Positions 25,593 to 34,363 are shown, counted from the stretch's first letter. The stretch is DNA of 64,000 bases from Casp-actino8 sp001510455 (GCA_027592035.1 JAQCIK010000001.1:1-64000), one strand, 5' to 3'. The notes: generated from the letters alone by a model not told the origin. Made by a program: numbers and translations.

Positions 25593-26539
25593 GTGCGAGG
25601 ACCCCAGCGCAGAAGGGCCGAAGCCGCGGTCATGCCGCCACCGAATCCGACCAGGAGAACGAGATCTCCCGGTTCGATACGGCCTGTGGCCAAAGCGTCG
25701 TCGAGGGCGAGAGGAATCGACGCTGCCGATGTGTTCCCGGTTCGGTCGAGGACTACGGCCGTGCGTTCCATGTCGACACCGAGCCGATCGCACGCCGCCT
25801 GGATGATCCGGATGTTCGCTTGGTGCGGAACCAGGAGCGCGATGTCGTCACCCGTGACACCAGCGTGACCGAGCACCTTGGTGGCCGAGTCGACCATGAT
25901 TCGCACGGCTCGACGGAAGACCTCCTTGCCTTCCATCTGAATGTGTCCGCCCACATCGGCCCACAAGATCGGACCGGCGGAGCCATCGGCATCGAGATCC
26001 CAGGCGACCAGCTGACCGGGACCGTCGCAGGCCTGTAGGACGACGGCTGCGGCACCGTCACCGAAGAGAACCGCTGTGTTGCGGTCGGTCCAGTCGGTGA
26101 TCTTGGACAGCGAATCGGCGCCGATGACGAGAACGTTTCGGGCACCCATGGCGATCAGACCGTGGCCGGCCACGAGGGAGTAGACGAAACCACTGCACGC
26201 GGCGTTGATTTCGAAGACACCGCACCTCATCCCGAGAGCGTCCTGAACGGTCGCTGCGTTTCCCCACTGCTTGTCTGGTGTCGTGGTCGCGATGATCAGA
26301 GCATCGATGTCGGAAGCGGCGAGACCGGCCGACTCGATCGCCGATCGACCCGCTTCGATCGACATGCCGATCGTGGTGCCGTCGACATGACGCTCCCGAA
26401 TTCCACTCCGTTCGACGATCCACTCGTCACTGGTCTCGACCATGCGCTCGAGGTCGTGATTGGTGAGAACCTTGGGCGGGAGATAGGAGCCCCAACCGAT
26501 GATGTTCGCGCCGCGTGCCGACGAATCGGTGGCCGGCAT
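25589..26539 (-). CDS. fabH: 3-oxoacyl-ACP synthase III
   Basis: A 316-residue initiating ketosynthase that condenses acetyl- or branched acyl-CoA with malonyl-ACP. The Cys-His-Asn triad is in EINAACSGFVYSL, VPHQANIR and GNTSAASIP. The N-terminal MVETSDEWIVERSGIRERH is characteristic. It is coupled by overlap to fabG downstream and to fabD upstream. Confidence 0.95.
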   Translation of the reverse strand: MPATDSSARGANIIGWGSYLPPKVLTNHDLERMVETSDEWIVERSGIRERHVDGTTIGMSIEAGRSAIESAGLAASDIDALIIATTTPDKQWGNAATVQDALGMRCGVFEINAACSGFVYSLVAGHGLIAMGARNVLVIGADSLSKITDWTDRNTAVLFGDGAAAVVLQACDGPGQLVAWDLDADGSAGPILWADVGGHIQMEGKEVFRRAVRIMVDSATKVLGHAGVTGDDIALLVPHQANIRIIQAACDRLGVDMERTAVVLDRTGNTSAASIPLALDDALATGRIEPGDLVLLVGFGGGMTAASALLRWGPRT

Positions 26540-27714
26540 CAGAGAGTCCTCAGCCAGGCGATCGGTTGTCGAGGTGTGACGCGCTCACCATCGACCGCGA
26601 TGTAGGCCTGGAGCACACCGTCGAATGCCGACCGAACCTCGACCGATCCGATGTGACCGATCACGGTACCGATCGCGACGTGCTCCCCGGGTCCGATGTC
26701 CGAACGGGGAGTGAACACTCCGGCACCCGGACTCACGACGAGACGTTCGACGGCGAAGAGGTGTTCTCCCTCGTGCTGCGAAGTCGCAGCGGAACGTCCA
26801 TCGTTGACCCAGTCGAGCAGTTTGTCGAGGTCGTCGGGGGTCGACACCGAAACTGTTCGAGCTCGATCGAGAGTGCGTTTGGTCATCCCGGTGAGCACTC
26901 CACCCGGACCGAGTTCGGCGAACGACACGACCCCGAGCCGTGACAATTCGAGGAGACACTGCTTCCAGCGCACGGGGCTGGAGAGCTGAGCCGACAAAAG
27001 GCTGGCCCACTCGGATCCGGATGCGTGGGCCAGAGCATCGACGTTACTGACGACCGGCATGTCGGTGTCGCGCGGTGAGGCGGCGGCGATCGCCGAACGA
27101 AGTCGGTCACGAGCCGGTGTCATGAAGGGTGTGTGGAACGCTCCCGAGACTTGAAGAGGCATCGACTTCTTGGCGCCGAGTTCCTTTGCGATGTCGCTCG
27201 CTCGGGACACTCCCTCGGGGGATCCAGCGATCACGACTTGTCCGGGAGCGTTGAAGTTGGCCACCCACACGTCGCTGTCGGCCCGTCGGCACGCGACCTC
27301 GACGTCCTCGTCGTCGAGTCCGAGAATCGCAGCCATCGTGCCTGGATGTCGTTGGCCGGCGTCATGCATCGCCGCCGCGCGCTCCGCGACGAGGGCGACG
27401 CCTTCGTCGAACGACAGCGCGCCCGATGCACACAGAGCGGTGTACTCACCGAGCGAGTGACCTGCGCAGAACCCGGCATCGACACCGAGTCGCTCGACGG
27501 CGTCGAGCACGACGAGACTCGAGACGAAAGTGGTCAACTGAGCGTTGCGAGTGTCCTTCAATTCCTCGGCATCGGCGTCGAGTAGGAGCCGAGCAACGTC
27601 GCGGCCGGCGACGTCCGACGCTTCGCCCACGAGCTCCCAACTCTCGTGCTCCACCCACGGGCGGCCCATCCCCGGGCGCTGGGACCCTTGGCCGGGAAAA
27701 GTGAAGGCGAGCAC
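26539..27714 (-). CDS. fabD: Malonyl-CoA:ACP transacylase fused to a lysine-less biotinyl/lipoyl-like domain
   Basis: Residues 1-305 are a normal FabD: FTFPGQGSQ at the start, nucleophile Ser87 in GHSLGEY, His194 in GAFHTPF, and ELGPGGVLTGM near 267. It loads malonate onto AcpP. After a short linker, residues about 323-391 (VERLVVSPGAGVFTPR to WLRTL) read as a flattened beta-barrel of the biotinyl/lipoyl type. The hairpin turn that normally holds the modified lysine is EVRSAFDG, with no lysine. FabD is normally about 310 residues, so this is an 80-residue extension. The GTG start lies six bases after TATCGT. It is the first gene of the fab operon. Confidence 0.92.
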   Translation of the reverse strand: MLAFTFPGQGSQRPGMGRPWVEHESWELVGEASDVAGRDVARLLLDADAEELKDTRNAQLTTFVSSLVVLDAVERLGVDAGFCAGHSLGEYTALCASGALSFDEGVALVAERAAAMHDAGQRHPGTMAAILGLDDEDVEVACRRADSDVWVANFNAPGQVVIAGSPEGVSRASDIAKELGAKKSMPLQVSGAFHTPFMTPARDRLRSAIAAASPRDTDMPVVSNVDALAHASGSEWASLLSAQLSSPVRWKQCLLELSRLGVVSFAELGPGGVLTGMTKRTLDRARTVSVSTPDDLDKLLDWVNDGRSAATSQHEGEHLFAVERLVVSPGAGVFTPRSDIGPGEHVAIGTVIGHIGSVEVRSAFDGVLQAYIAVDGERVTPRQPIAWLRTL

Positions 27715-27720
27715 GTTCGA

Positions 27721-27726
27721 ACGATA
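27721..27726 (-). promoter_or_regulatory. -10 hexamer TATCGT of the fab operon
   Basis: TATCGT, six bases, then the GTG of fabD at 27714. It is the likely leaderless promoter of fabD-fabH-fabG. Confidence 0.6.
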
Positions 27727-27805
27727 ATCGGCATGGGTCGGCCGAGTGGGTTACTCCCCAGTAGTCGCATCGAGCGCCACATGACGAGAGGGAGGGGGAG
27801 ACGGA

Positions 27806-27811
27806 TAGGGT
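27806..27811 (+). promoter_or_regulatory. -10 hexamer TAGGGT of the tRNA gene
   Basis: TAGGGT ends ten bases before the first base of the tRNA at 27821. Confidence 0.4.
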
Positions 27812-27820
27812 TGCGCCTGC

Positions 27821-27893
27821 GCCCCGGTAGCCCAACGGCAGAGGCAGCGGCTTCAAACTCCGTACGGTGTGGGTTCGAATCCCACCCGGGGCA
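27821..27893 (+). tRNA. tRNA, probable anticodon CAA (class I shape)
   Basis: A 73-base cloverleaf. Acceptor stem GCCCCGG/CCGGGGC (27821-27827 with 27886-27892) and discriminator A27893. T-arm GTGGG-TTCGAAT-CCCAC (27869-27885) is perfect. The D-arm is short. The anticodon loop TTCAAAC gives CAA at 27854-27856, nominally leucine (UUG). The anticodon stem has a G-T pair and a C-T mismatch. The variable loop is only five bases, although leucine tRNAs normally have a long variable arm. Reading the loop one base earlier gives UCA but breaks the stem. CCA is not encoded. Confidence 0.75.
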
Positions 27894-27902
27894 CTCATTT
27901 CG

Positions 27903-27908
27903 TACACT
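27903..27908 (+). promoter_or_regulatory. -10 hexamer TACACT of the coiled-coil gene
   Basis: TACACT, six bases, then GTG at 27915, immediately after the tRNA. Confidence 0.55.
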
Positions 27909-27914
27909 GCCATC

Positions 27915-28208
27915 GTGGGACAGCGGATGATCGAGCGTCGGCTCCGGGAGGCTGGGGACCGGTTGCGTCGCCTGCGAGGAGAACTCAGCATCGTGGACGA
28001 GCAGCTACGTCACCTGTCCGACGAAGCCGACGACATGGGCCTTCGGGCCCTCGTCTCGGAAACGCCCGGTGCCGACAGCGACTATCGAGAGGCGCGTCGA
28101 CACGCCGAGGCGATGAAGGTCCACCGCGAACAGGTTGTTGCGTCGATCGCCGAGCTCGAGGCTCGCCAGGATGCTCTCTTGGACCGTCTGACTCGCCAAT
28201 CCAGCTGA
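27915..28208 (+). CDS. Small coiled-coil protein, function unknown
   Basis: A 97-residue protein that is almost entirely charged alpha-helix. Heptad-like leucines occur at both ends (RLREAGDRLRRLRGELSIV and EQVVASIAELEARQDALL), with a loop around ETPGADSDY. That gives a helical-hairpin or dimeric coiled-coil appearance. No membrane or catalytic motif is visible. The GTG start follows a well-placed -10 hexamer; an ATG at 27927 is the alternative. It precedes the pdtaR-like regulator by 69 bases. Confidence 0.7.
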   Translation: MGQRMIERRLREAGDRLRRLRGELSIVDEQLRHLSDEADDMGLRALVSETPGADSDYREARRHAEAMKVHREQVVASIAELEARQDALLDRLTRQSS

Positions 28209-28277
28209 CCGGAACCTGCGTCTGGGCTCCTTCTGGAGAGTCCTCTCTGATCCAGCCCTCTCTGGTTGAATGTCCGA

Positions 28278-28853
28278 GTGAGCATTCGTGTGGTGATCGC
28301 CGAAGACGAGGCCATTATTCGCCTCGATCTGAAAGAGACGCTCCTCGAGGAGGGGTACGACGTCGTGGGCGAGGCCGGTCGAGGTGACGTGGCGCTCGAG
28401 CTCATTCGGTCGACCCGACCCGATCTCGCGATCCTCGACGTGAAGATGCCGGGAATGGACGGCTTGGAAGTCGCGCGACACGTCGCCGGCGAGCGAATTT
28501 GCGGGGTGCTCGTGCTCACCGCGTTCAGTCAGCGAGAGGTGATCGAGCAAGCTCGTGACGCCGGTGCTCTCGCTTATCTGGTCAAGCCGTATCAGAAGAG
28601 TGACCTGGTGCCGGCCATCGAAGTGGCGATCGGTCGTTTCCGTGAACTTCAGTCGTTGAGCGGAAGCGTCGATTCACTCGGTGAGCAACTCGAGATTCGC
28701 AAGACGATCGATCGGGCCAAGGGTCGTCTCATCGACGAGTTCGGAATGAAGGAACAGGATGCTTTCTCGTTCATTCAGCGAACGGCGATGAAAGAACGAA
28801 CCCGCATGAAGGACGTCGCCGATCGGATCCTGGCCGGTGACCTGACTCCGTGA
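28278..28853 (+). CDS. pdtaR: ANTAR-domain response regulator, PdtaR-like
   Basis: A 191-residue two-domain regulator. The receiver has acidic residues AEDEAIIR, phospho-acceptor Asp54 in LAILDVKMPGMDG, and the lysine of VKPYQK. The C-terminal ANTAR domain (KTIDRAKGRLIDEFGMKEQDAF, then MKDVADRIL) binds tandem hairpins in RNA to prevent transcription termination. It closely resembles PdtaR (Rv1626) of mycobacteria. No cognate PdtaS kinase lies in the window. Its stop overlaps the polA start (GTGA). Confidence 0.9.
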   Translation: MSIRVVIAEDEAIIRLDLKETLLEEGYDVVGEAGRGDVALELIRSTRPDLAILDVKMPGMDGLEVARHVAGERICGVLVLTAFSQREVIEQARDAGALAYLVKPYQKSDLVPAIEVAIGRFRELQSLSGSVDSLGEQLEIRKTIDRAKGRLIDEFGMKEQDAFSFIQRTAMKERTRMKDVADRILAGDLTP

Positions 28854-31504
28854 GCGACGCTCGGCCGACCGTTCTCGTTCTCGACGGTAATTCGCTCACG
28901 TACCGGGCGTTCTTCGGTCTACCCACCGACATGGTCACGGCGAGCGGACAGGTGACCAATGCCGTCTACGGGTTCACCTCGATGCTCGTGACGATGCTGA
29001 AAGAGCATCGACCAGCCGGCCTCGTGGTCGCGTTCGATCGCTCCGAGCCGACGTTTCGCCACGAGGCCGAGCCCACGTACAAGGCCCAGCGAGAGTCGGC
29101 TCCCGACATCTTGCGACAGCAACTCGGAATCGTTCGCGAACTTCTGGCGGCTCTGGGTGTCACGGTGCTGGAACTGGCCGGCTTCGAGGCCGATGACCTG
29201 ATCGCCACCGCCGTCGATCGATCGGTCGAGGCTGGTTTCGATGCGATCATCGTCACGGGTGATCGCGACAGCTATCAGTTGGTTCGCGATCCCCATGTGA
29301 GGGTGCTCTACAACCGTCGTGGTGTGAGCGACTATGTCCTCTACGACGAAGCCGGTATCGCCGAGCGCACGGGCGTCACCCCCGAGCAATACCCGGCCTA
29401 CGCAGCGCTCCGTGGCGATCCGAGTGACAACCTTCCTGGGGTACCGGGAGTCGGTGAGAAGACGGCGGCCAAGCTCATCAACAAGTACGGGGGTCTGGAC
29501 GGAATCTTCGCGAACGTCGATGACCAGACGCCGAAGTTGCGGGCCGCACTGACCGACAACGAACAATTGGCCCGTAAGAACGAGAATCTGATGACGTTGC
29601 GTCACGATGTACCGATCGATTTCGATCCGAAGGACTCGGGCATCGAACCCCACTCGGACGAACTTCGCCGGCTTCTCGAATTCCTCGAATTTCGAAGCCT
29701 CGGCGATCGCCTCGGCGACGCCTTGGCCGCACTCGGATTTTCCGGAGGATCCGAGTCGGCGCCTCGGGAAGAAGTGTCCGTCGAGGTCCTCGACGGCCTG
29801 TCGGCCGATGCCATCGCCGGGCACCTCTCCTCGCTGCCCTCGATCGACGTTGCCGGGGGATGGGTGGGTGAGCCGGGCCGTTCCGAACTTCTCGGATTGG
29901 CGGCCACCGTCGGATCGGGCCGAGTGATCTGGATCTCCGCCGCTGATCTGGTCGACGAAACGATCGCGAGCGTCATGTCGTCTTTGGCTGCGCGAGGTCA
30001 TGACGTGAAACCGTTGTGGCGGTCGTTGCTCCGTCTCGGCCTCGAGCCTCCGACCCTCGTCTTCGACAGCGCCATCGCGTCCTATCTTCTCGATCCGAGT
30101 CGATCAACGTCACTGTCGGCTCTCGTCGGAGAGCACTCCGATCACGTGTTGCCCGAGGCCGCAACACCCGATGGTGAGCTCGACCTCGGAGGATCCGACA
30201 TCGTGACGAGCGTGGCCCATGCGGCGATGTCGGTGGGTCTGGTCGCCGATTCGTTGTCGGCTGCATTGTCCCGAGTGGGAATGTCGTCTCTGTTCGAGGA
30301 CGTGGAGATTCCTCTCGTCGGGGTACTGGCTCGTATGGAGTCGGTCGGTATCGGCGTGGACGCTGATCGTCTGAAGGACATCGCTCGGCGGTTGACCATC
30401 GAGACGGAGGCATTGGCGGCATCTCTGCAAGATCTGGCTGGTGGCCCGTTCAACCCGAACTCACCGGCTCAACTGGCGCGGATCCTCTTCGAAGACAAGG
30501 GTCTGAAGCCTCCCAAGAAGACCAAGACCGGTTACTCGACCGATGCGGCAACGCTCGAGAAACTTCGCGACGAATGGCCCGAATTCATCGACGCACTTCT
30601 CGAATACCGCGAGCTCGAAAAACTGCGAGGAACCTACGGAGAAGGTTTGCAGTCGGAGATCGCCGACGACGGGCGGATCCACGCGACGTTCCAACAAACC
30701 GTGGCCCGCACTGGACGTCTGTCGAGTGAGCACCCGAACCTCCACAACATTCCTGTGCGAACCGAACGAGGTCGTGAGTTCCGCGATGCCTTCGTGCCGG
30801 CTTCCGGTTACGTCTTTCTCGTCGCTGATTACAACCAGATCGAATTGCGTTGTATCGCGCACCTGGCCCAGGACCCGGGTCTCATCGACGCCTTCACGAG
30901 TGGACGAGACGTGCATCGCGCAACGGCCTCGCAGGTCTTCGGTGTCCCGGAATCCGAGGTGACGTCCGATCAACGGTCCTACGCCAAGATGGTGTCCTAC
31001 GGGCTGGCCTACGGAATGGAAGCCTTCGGGCTCGCGCAGCGGTTGGCGGTTCCGGTGAGTGAAGCCCAATCGATACTCGACGCGTATTTCGCGGCGTTCC
31101 CGAACGTTCACGACTACATGGAGCGAACCGTGGCCGAGGCCCGTGAGCGGGGCTACACCGAGACCCTCTTCGGCCGACGTCGTCCGATTCCCGAACTCCA
31201 GAACGCAAATTTCCGTGTTCGGCAAGCGGGCGAGCGACAGGCCATGAATGCCGGAATCCAGGGTCTGGCGGCCGACATCTTCAAAGTCGCTCTGGTTCGG
31301 ACCGACCAGCACCTTCGTGGGGCACAGAGGTCGAGTCGGCTCGTGCTCCAGGTCCATGACGAAGTCGTCGTAGAAGTCGCCGAGACCGAGCGCGAGGTAG
31401 TGGGGGACTCGGTGATCGACATCATGCGACGGGCCGCCGACCTCGACGTCCCCCTCGACGTGAACTTCGCCTGGGGTCACTCCTGGGGTGCGGCCAAGTC
31501 GTGA
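28850..31504 (+). CDS. polA: DNA polymerase I
   Basis: An 884-residue repair/replication polymerase. The 5'-nuclease domain occupies about residues 1-290 (VLDGNSLTYRAFF, VVAFDRSEPTFRHE, PGVPGVGEKTAAKLI). The middle domain, about 310-480, is the 3'-5' exonuclease fold, but the usual DTE-type metal motif is absent, so proofreading is probably lost. The polymerase domain has VARTGRLSSEHPNLHNIP, motif A VADYNQIELR, motif B RSYAKMVSYGLAYGM and motif C LQVHDEVVVE. The GTG start overlaps the pdtaR stop and its stop overlaps the next gene, giving a coupled three-gene unit. Confidence 0.95.
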   Translation: MSDARPTVLVLDGNSLTYRAFFGLPTDMVTASGQVTNAVYGFTSMLVTMLKEHRPAGLVVAFDRSEPTFRHEAEPTYKAQRESAPDILRQQLGIVRELLAALGVTVLELAGFEADDLIATAVDRSVEAGFDAIIVTGDRDSYQLVRDPHVRVLYNRRGVSDYVLYDEAGIAERTGVTPEQYPAYAALRGDPSDNLPGVPGVGEKTAAKLINKYGGLDGIFANVDDQTPKLRAALTDNEQLARKNENLMTLRHDVPIDFDPKDSGIEPHSDELRRLLEFLEFRSLGDRLGDALAALGFSGGSESAPREEVSVEVLDGLSADAIAGHLSSLPSIDVAGGWVGEPGRSELLGLAATVGSGRVIWISAADLVDETIASVMSSLAARGHDVKPLWRSLLRLGLEPPTLVFDSAIASYLLDPSRSTSLSALVGEHSDHVLPEAATPDGELDLGGSDIVTSVAHAAMSVGLVADSLSAALSRVGMSSLFEDVEIPLVGVLARMESVGIGVDADRLKDIARRLTIETEALAASLQDLAGGPFNPNSPAQLARILFEDKGLKPPKKTKTGYSTDAATLEKLRDEWPEFIDALLEYRELEKLRGTYGEGLQSEIADDGRIHATFQQTVARTGRLSSEHPNLHNIPVRTERGREFRDAFVPASGYVFLVADYNQIELRCIAHLAQDPGLIDAFTSGRDVHRATASQVFGVPESEVTSDQRSYAKMVSYGLAYGMEAFGLAQRLAVPVSEAQSILDAYFAAFPNVHDYMERTVAEARERGYTETLFGRRRPIPELQNANFRVRQAGERQAMNAGIQGLAADIFKVALVRTDQHLRGAQRSSRLVLQVHDEVVVEVAETEREVVGDSVIDIMRRAADLDVPLDVNFAWGHSWGAAKS

Positions 31505-32259
31505 GCGAGTCTCCGAGCGGAGAGCACTGGTTCGAGCCGATCGCCGACCACCTCGGTAAGGCGTATCTCCGCTACTCGTTCACCAAGGGCACCCGGCAGG
31601 AGATCGACTTCCTCTGGGAGGTTCTCGAACTCGAACCGGGGTCCCAGGTCCTCGATGTCGGATGTGGGCCGGGACGCCATGCAATCGAACTCGGTCGTCG
31701 CGGTGCACGCGTCCACGGAATCGACATCAGTCAGACCTTCGTCGACCTGGCTCGCGAAGCGGCTGCGGCTGAGGGTCTTGGTGGAGTGGTGTTCGACCGT
31801 CTGGACGCCCGCGACCTGGCCACGTCGACGACGGTTCCGTCCGATTTCGACGCCGTGATCTGCTTGTGCCAGGGGGCCTTCGGTCTCATGCGGGATCCCG
31901 ATGACGACCGAATGATCCTGCTCGGAGCAGCCAGTCGCGCCCGACCGGGTGCCGGTCTCGCCCTGTCGGCTTTCAGTTCGTATTTCTCGGTTCGCTACCA
32001 CGAGGACGCCGATTTCGACGCCGACCTCGGCGTGTCCCACGAGCGCACGGTCGTGAAGTCGGAGGCCGGAGTGGATCGGGACGTCGATCTCTGGACCGGA
32101 TGTTTCACCCCGAGAGAACTGCGCCTTCTGGCCGGACGAACCGGATGGGCCATCGACGAGATCTGGTCGGTCGATCCGGGTTCGTACCGGCGGGAGAAAC
32201 CATCCACCGAATCGAGTGAATTCCTGGTTCTGGCCACCCGTGACACCGGTCTCCCGTAG
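31501..32259 (+). CDS. SAM-dependent methyltransferase
   Basis: A 252-residue class I methyltransferase. Motif I is VLDVGCGPGRHAIEL near residue 56, followed by VHGIDIS and the acidic motif LDARDL. The C-terminal half has LSAFSSYFSVRYHED, resembling small-molecule methyltransferases. The substrate is unknown. The GTG start overlaps the polA stop by four bases, an unexplained coupling to DNA repair. Confidence 0.8.
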   Translation: MSESPSGEHWFEPIADHLGKAYLRYSFTKGTRQEIDFLWEVLELEPGSQVLDVGCGPGRHAIELGRRGARVHGIDISQTFVDLAREAAAAEGLGGVVFDRLDARDLATSTTVPSDFDAVICLCQGAFGLMRDPDDDRMILLGAASRARPGAGLALSAFSSYFSVRYHEDADFDADLGVSHERTVVKSEAGVDRDVDLWTGCFTPRELRLLAGRTGWAIDEIWSVDPGSYRREKPSTESSEFLVLATRDTGLP

Positions 32260-32356
32260 GCAGGGGTCGGATTCAGGGGTAACCTGACCAGGCCCTCGTC
32301 GAGGGTGAGTCCATCCGTCCGTTCAACGTTTCACGTCCATTCGAAAGCGCATCCTC

Positions 32357-33649
32357 TTGTCCGACCTCTTGACCTCCACCAGCCCCATGGGCAACTACGA
32401 CGCCGACGGCAACTACCAGCCTCGCAAAGTCACCGAAAACGATCTCGACAAGCCCTTTTCGGAAGCCATCGAAGGAACTCTGGTCGAAGTCGAGGATGGC
32501 CAGGTCGTGCACGGCACGGTCGTCAAGATCGATCGCGACGAAGTGTTGCTCGACATCGGCTACAAGAGCGAGGGAGTCATCCCGTCGCGCGAACTGAGCA
32601 TTCGTAACGACGTCGATCCGAACGAGATCGTCAAGCTCGGCGAGAGCGTCGAAGCTCTGGTCCTTCAGAAGGAGGACAAAGAAGGTCGTCTGATCCTTTC
32701 GAAGAAGCGCGCTCAGTACGAGCGAGCCTGGGGTGACATCGAAAAGAAGAAGGAAGCCGACGAGATCGTCGAAGGCCTCGTCATCGAGGTCGTCAAGGGT
32801 GGCCTCATCGTCGACATCGGACTGCGCGGCTTCCTCCCGGCCTCGTTGGTCGAACTGCGCCGAGTGCGCGATCTGCAGCCTTATGTGGGCAAGGTTCTCC
32901 AAGCCAAGATCATCGAGCTCGACAAGAATCGAAACAACGTGGTGTTGTCGCGACGGGCTTTCCTCGAGGAGACGCAGAAGGAGGCCCGCGACGGCTTCCT
33001 GTCGAACCTCAAGGTCGGCGACGTTCGGGACGGTGTCGTGTCGAGTGTGGTCGCCTTCGGAGCCTTCGTCGATCTGGGCGGAATGGACGGTCTGATTCAC
33101 GTGTCGGAACTGTCGTGGAATCACGTCGATCATCCGAACGACGAAGTGAAGGTCGGCGACCAGGTGACCGTGAAGGTTCTCGACATCGACTACGACCGTG
33201 AGCGAATCAGCCTGTCGCGTAAGCAGACGCAGAAGGACCCGTGGGAAGTCTTCGCTTCCTCGCACGAGGTCGGTCAACTCGTCTACGGACGGGTCACCAA
33301 ACTGGTTCCGTTCGGTGGTTTCGTTCAGGTCGGAGAGGGAATCGAAGGTCTCGTCCACATCTCGGAGATGAGCACGCAGCACGTCGATGCCCCCGAGCAG
33401 GTCGTGACCCCGGGCGAAGAGCTCTGGGTGAAGATCATCGACCTCGACGTTCCCCGCCGTCGTATCAGCCTGAGTATCAAGCAGGCGGCCGAGGGTGGCG
33501 AACTCGCCGAGGAGTACCGGACGCACTTCGAGGTCGACGAGCACGGCAACTGGACCACGGGCGCCGACGATGCGTCTCGTGAGTCGACGTGGGCCGAGTA
33601 CTACGGCGATACCGCCGAGGCACCGGCTGCCGAAGCCACCGAAGCCTGA
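32357..33649 (+). CDS. rpsA: 30S ribosomal protein S1
   Basis: A protein of 430 residues with four S1 (OB-fold) RNA-binding repeats at about 38-108, 125-193, 212-281 and 299-367. The sequence VDRDEVLLDIGYKSEGVIPS-type core and SKKRAQYERAWG match actinobacterial S1 closely. The C-terminal tail after repeat 4 is only about 60 acidic residues, shorter than in Streptomyces. The start is uncertain: TTG at 32357 or ATG at 32387, neither with a clear ribosome-binding site. A hairpin CCCTC-GTC-GAGGG lies upstream at 32293-32305. It ends directly against the convergent LuxR-type gene. Confidence 0.93.
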   Translation: MSDLLTSTSPMGNYDADGNYQPRKVTENDLDKPFSEAIEGTLVEVEDGQVVHGTVVKIDRDEVLLDIGYKSEGVIPSRELSIRNDVDPNEIVKLGESVEALVLQKEDKEGRLILSKKRAQYERAWGDIEKKKEADEIVEGLVIEVVKGGLIVDIGLRGFLPASLVELRRVRDLQPYVGKVLQAKIIELDKNRNNVVLSRRAFLEETQKEARDGFLSNLKVGDVRDGVVSSVVAFGAFVDLGGMDGLIHVSELSWNHVDHPNDEVKVGDQVTVKVLDIDYDRERISLSRKQTQKDPWEVFASSHEVGQLVYGRVTKLVPFGGFVQVGEGIEGLVHISEMSTQHVDAPEQVVTPGEELWVKIIDLDVPRRRISLSIKQAAEGGELAEEYRTHFEVDEHGNWTTGADDASRESTWAEYYGDTAEAPAAEATEA

Positions 33650-34297
33650 TCAGATCCGCTCGATCCGAACCAGTCCCAGTCGGGCCGCTCGGACGAGGGC
33701 CTGGGTTCGGTCGTCGACGTCGAGTTTGTCGTACACGGCCGCCAGATGGTTCTTGACCGTCTTTTGGCTGATGAAGAGTCGCTCGGCGATCTCGGTCGTC
33801 GATGCACCATCGGCGACGAGTTGGAGAACCTCGCTCTCGCGTTCGGTGAGAAGGGTGTCTCCGTTCGGAGGTTCGGGAGATTCGTCGAGGATTCTCCGAA
33901 TGTCGCTCGACACCGCGATGTCTCCATCGAGTGCGCTGCCGATAGCGGCTTCGATCTCGTCCAGCTCGCAGTCCTTGCTCAGATAGCCCCGTGCCCCGCT
34001 CGCCAGTGCGTGCCGTACCGTCATTGCGTCGACGTGCATCGAGAGCATCACGATTCGACGTCGTCGGTCGGCGGCCAAGATCTCCTTCAACGCCGCGATG
34101 CCGTCCCCGTTCGGCATGGCGACGTCCATGAGGACGAGATCGGGCTCGTGTTGGCGAGTGAGTCGAACGGCCTGGTCCCCACCGTTGGCCTCACCGACGA
34201 CGAGGTGACCGAGCCCACGTAGGTGGTGGGCGAGCAACGTCCGAAAGAGTCCGTGATCGTCGGCCACGACGATCCGAGCAGATGTTGCCTCGATCAT
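33650..34297 (-). CDS. NarL/LuxR-family response regulator
   Basis: A 215-residue regulator. The receiver has VVADDHGLFRTLL, phospho-acceptor Asp58 in LVLMDVAMPNGDG, and the conserved LSKDCELDEI. The C-terminal helix-turn-helix is LuxR-type: LLTERESEVLQLVADGASTTEIAERLFISQKTVKNH. No sensor kinase is adjacent, so it is an orphan in this window. The ATG at 34297 is chosen from homology and the TACTCT six bases upstream; the frame is open further into the coaE antisense. Confidence 0.9.
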   Translation of the reverse strand: MIEATSARIVVADDHGLFRTLLAHHLRGLGHLVVGEANGGDQAVRLTRQHEPDLVLMDVAMPNGDGIAALKEILAADRRRRIVMLSMHVDAMTVRHALASGARGYLSKDCELDEIEAAIGSALDGDIAVSSDIRRILDESPEPPNGDTLLTERESEVLQLVADGASTTEIAERLFISQKTVKNHLAAVYDKLDVDDRTQALVRAARLGLVRIERI

Positions 34298-34303
34298 GCG
34301 TGG

Positions 34304-34309
34304 AGAGTA
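34304..34309 (-). promoter_or_regulatory. -10 hexamer TACTCT of the NarL-type regulator
   Basis: TACTCT, six bases, then ATG at 34297 on the minus strand. Confidence 0.6.
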
Positions 34310-34363
34310 CCGAGAAGAGATCCCGAGATCCGCTCGCCCTCTGCGACGTGGGGACGGAGGGCC

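Noticed and set aside
24885..25793. Longer FabG with a 67-codon N-terminal extension
   Set aside because: The extension is the 3' part of fabH in another frame; the ATG overlapping the fabH stop is the normal start.
27821..27893. Selenocysteine tRNA (loop CTTCAAA, anticodon UCA)
   Set aside because: The acceptor stem is 7 bp, there is no long variable arm, and shifting the loop breaks the anticodon stem; CAA fits slightly better. Kept as an open question in the finding.
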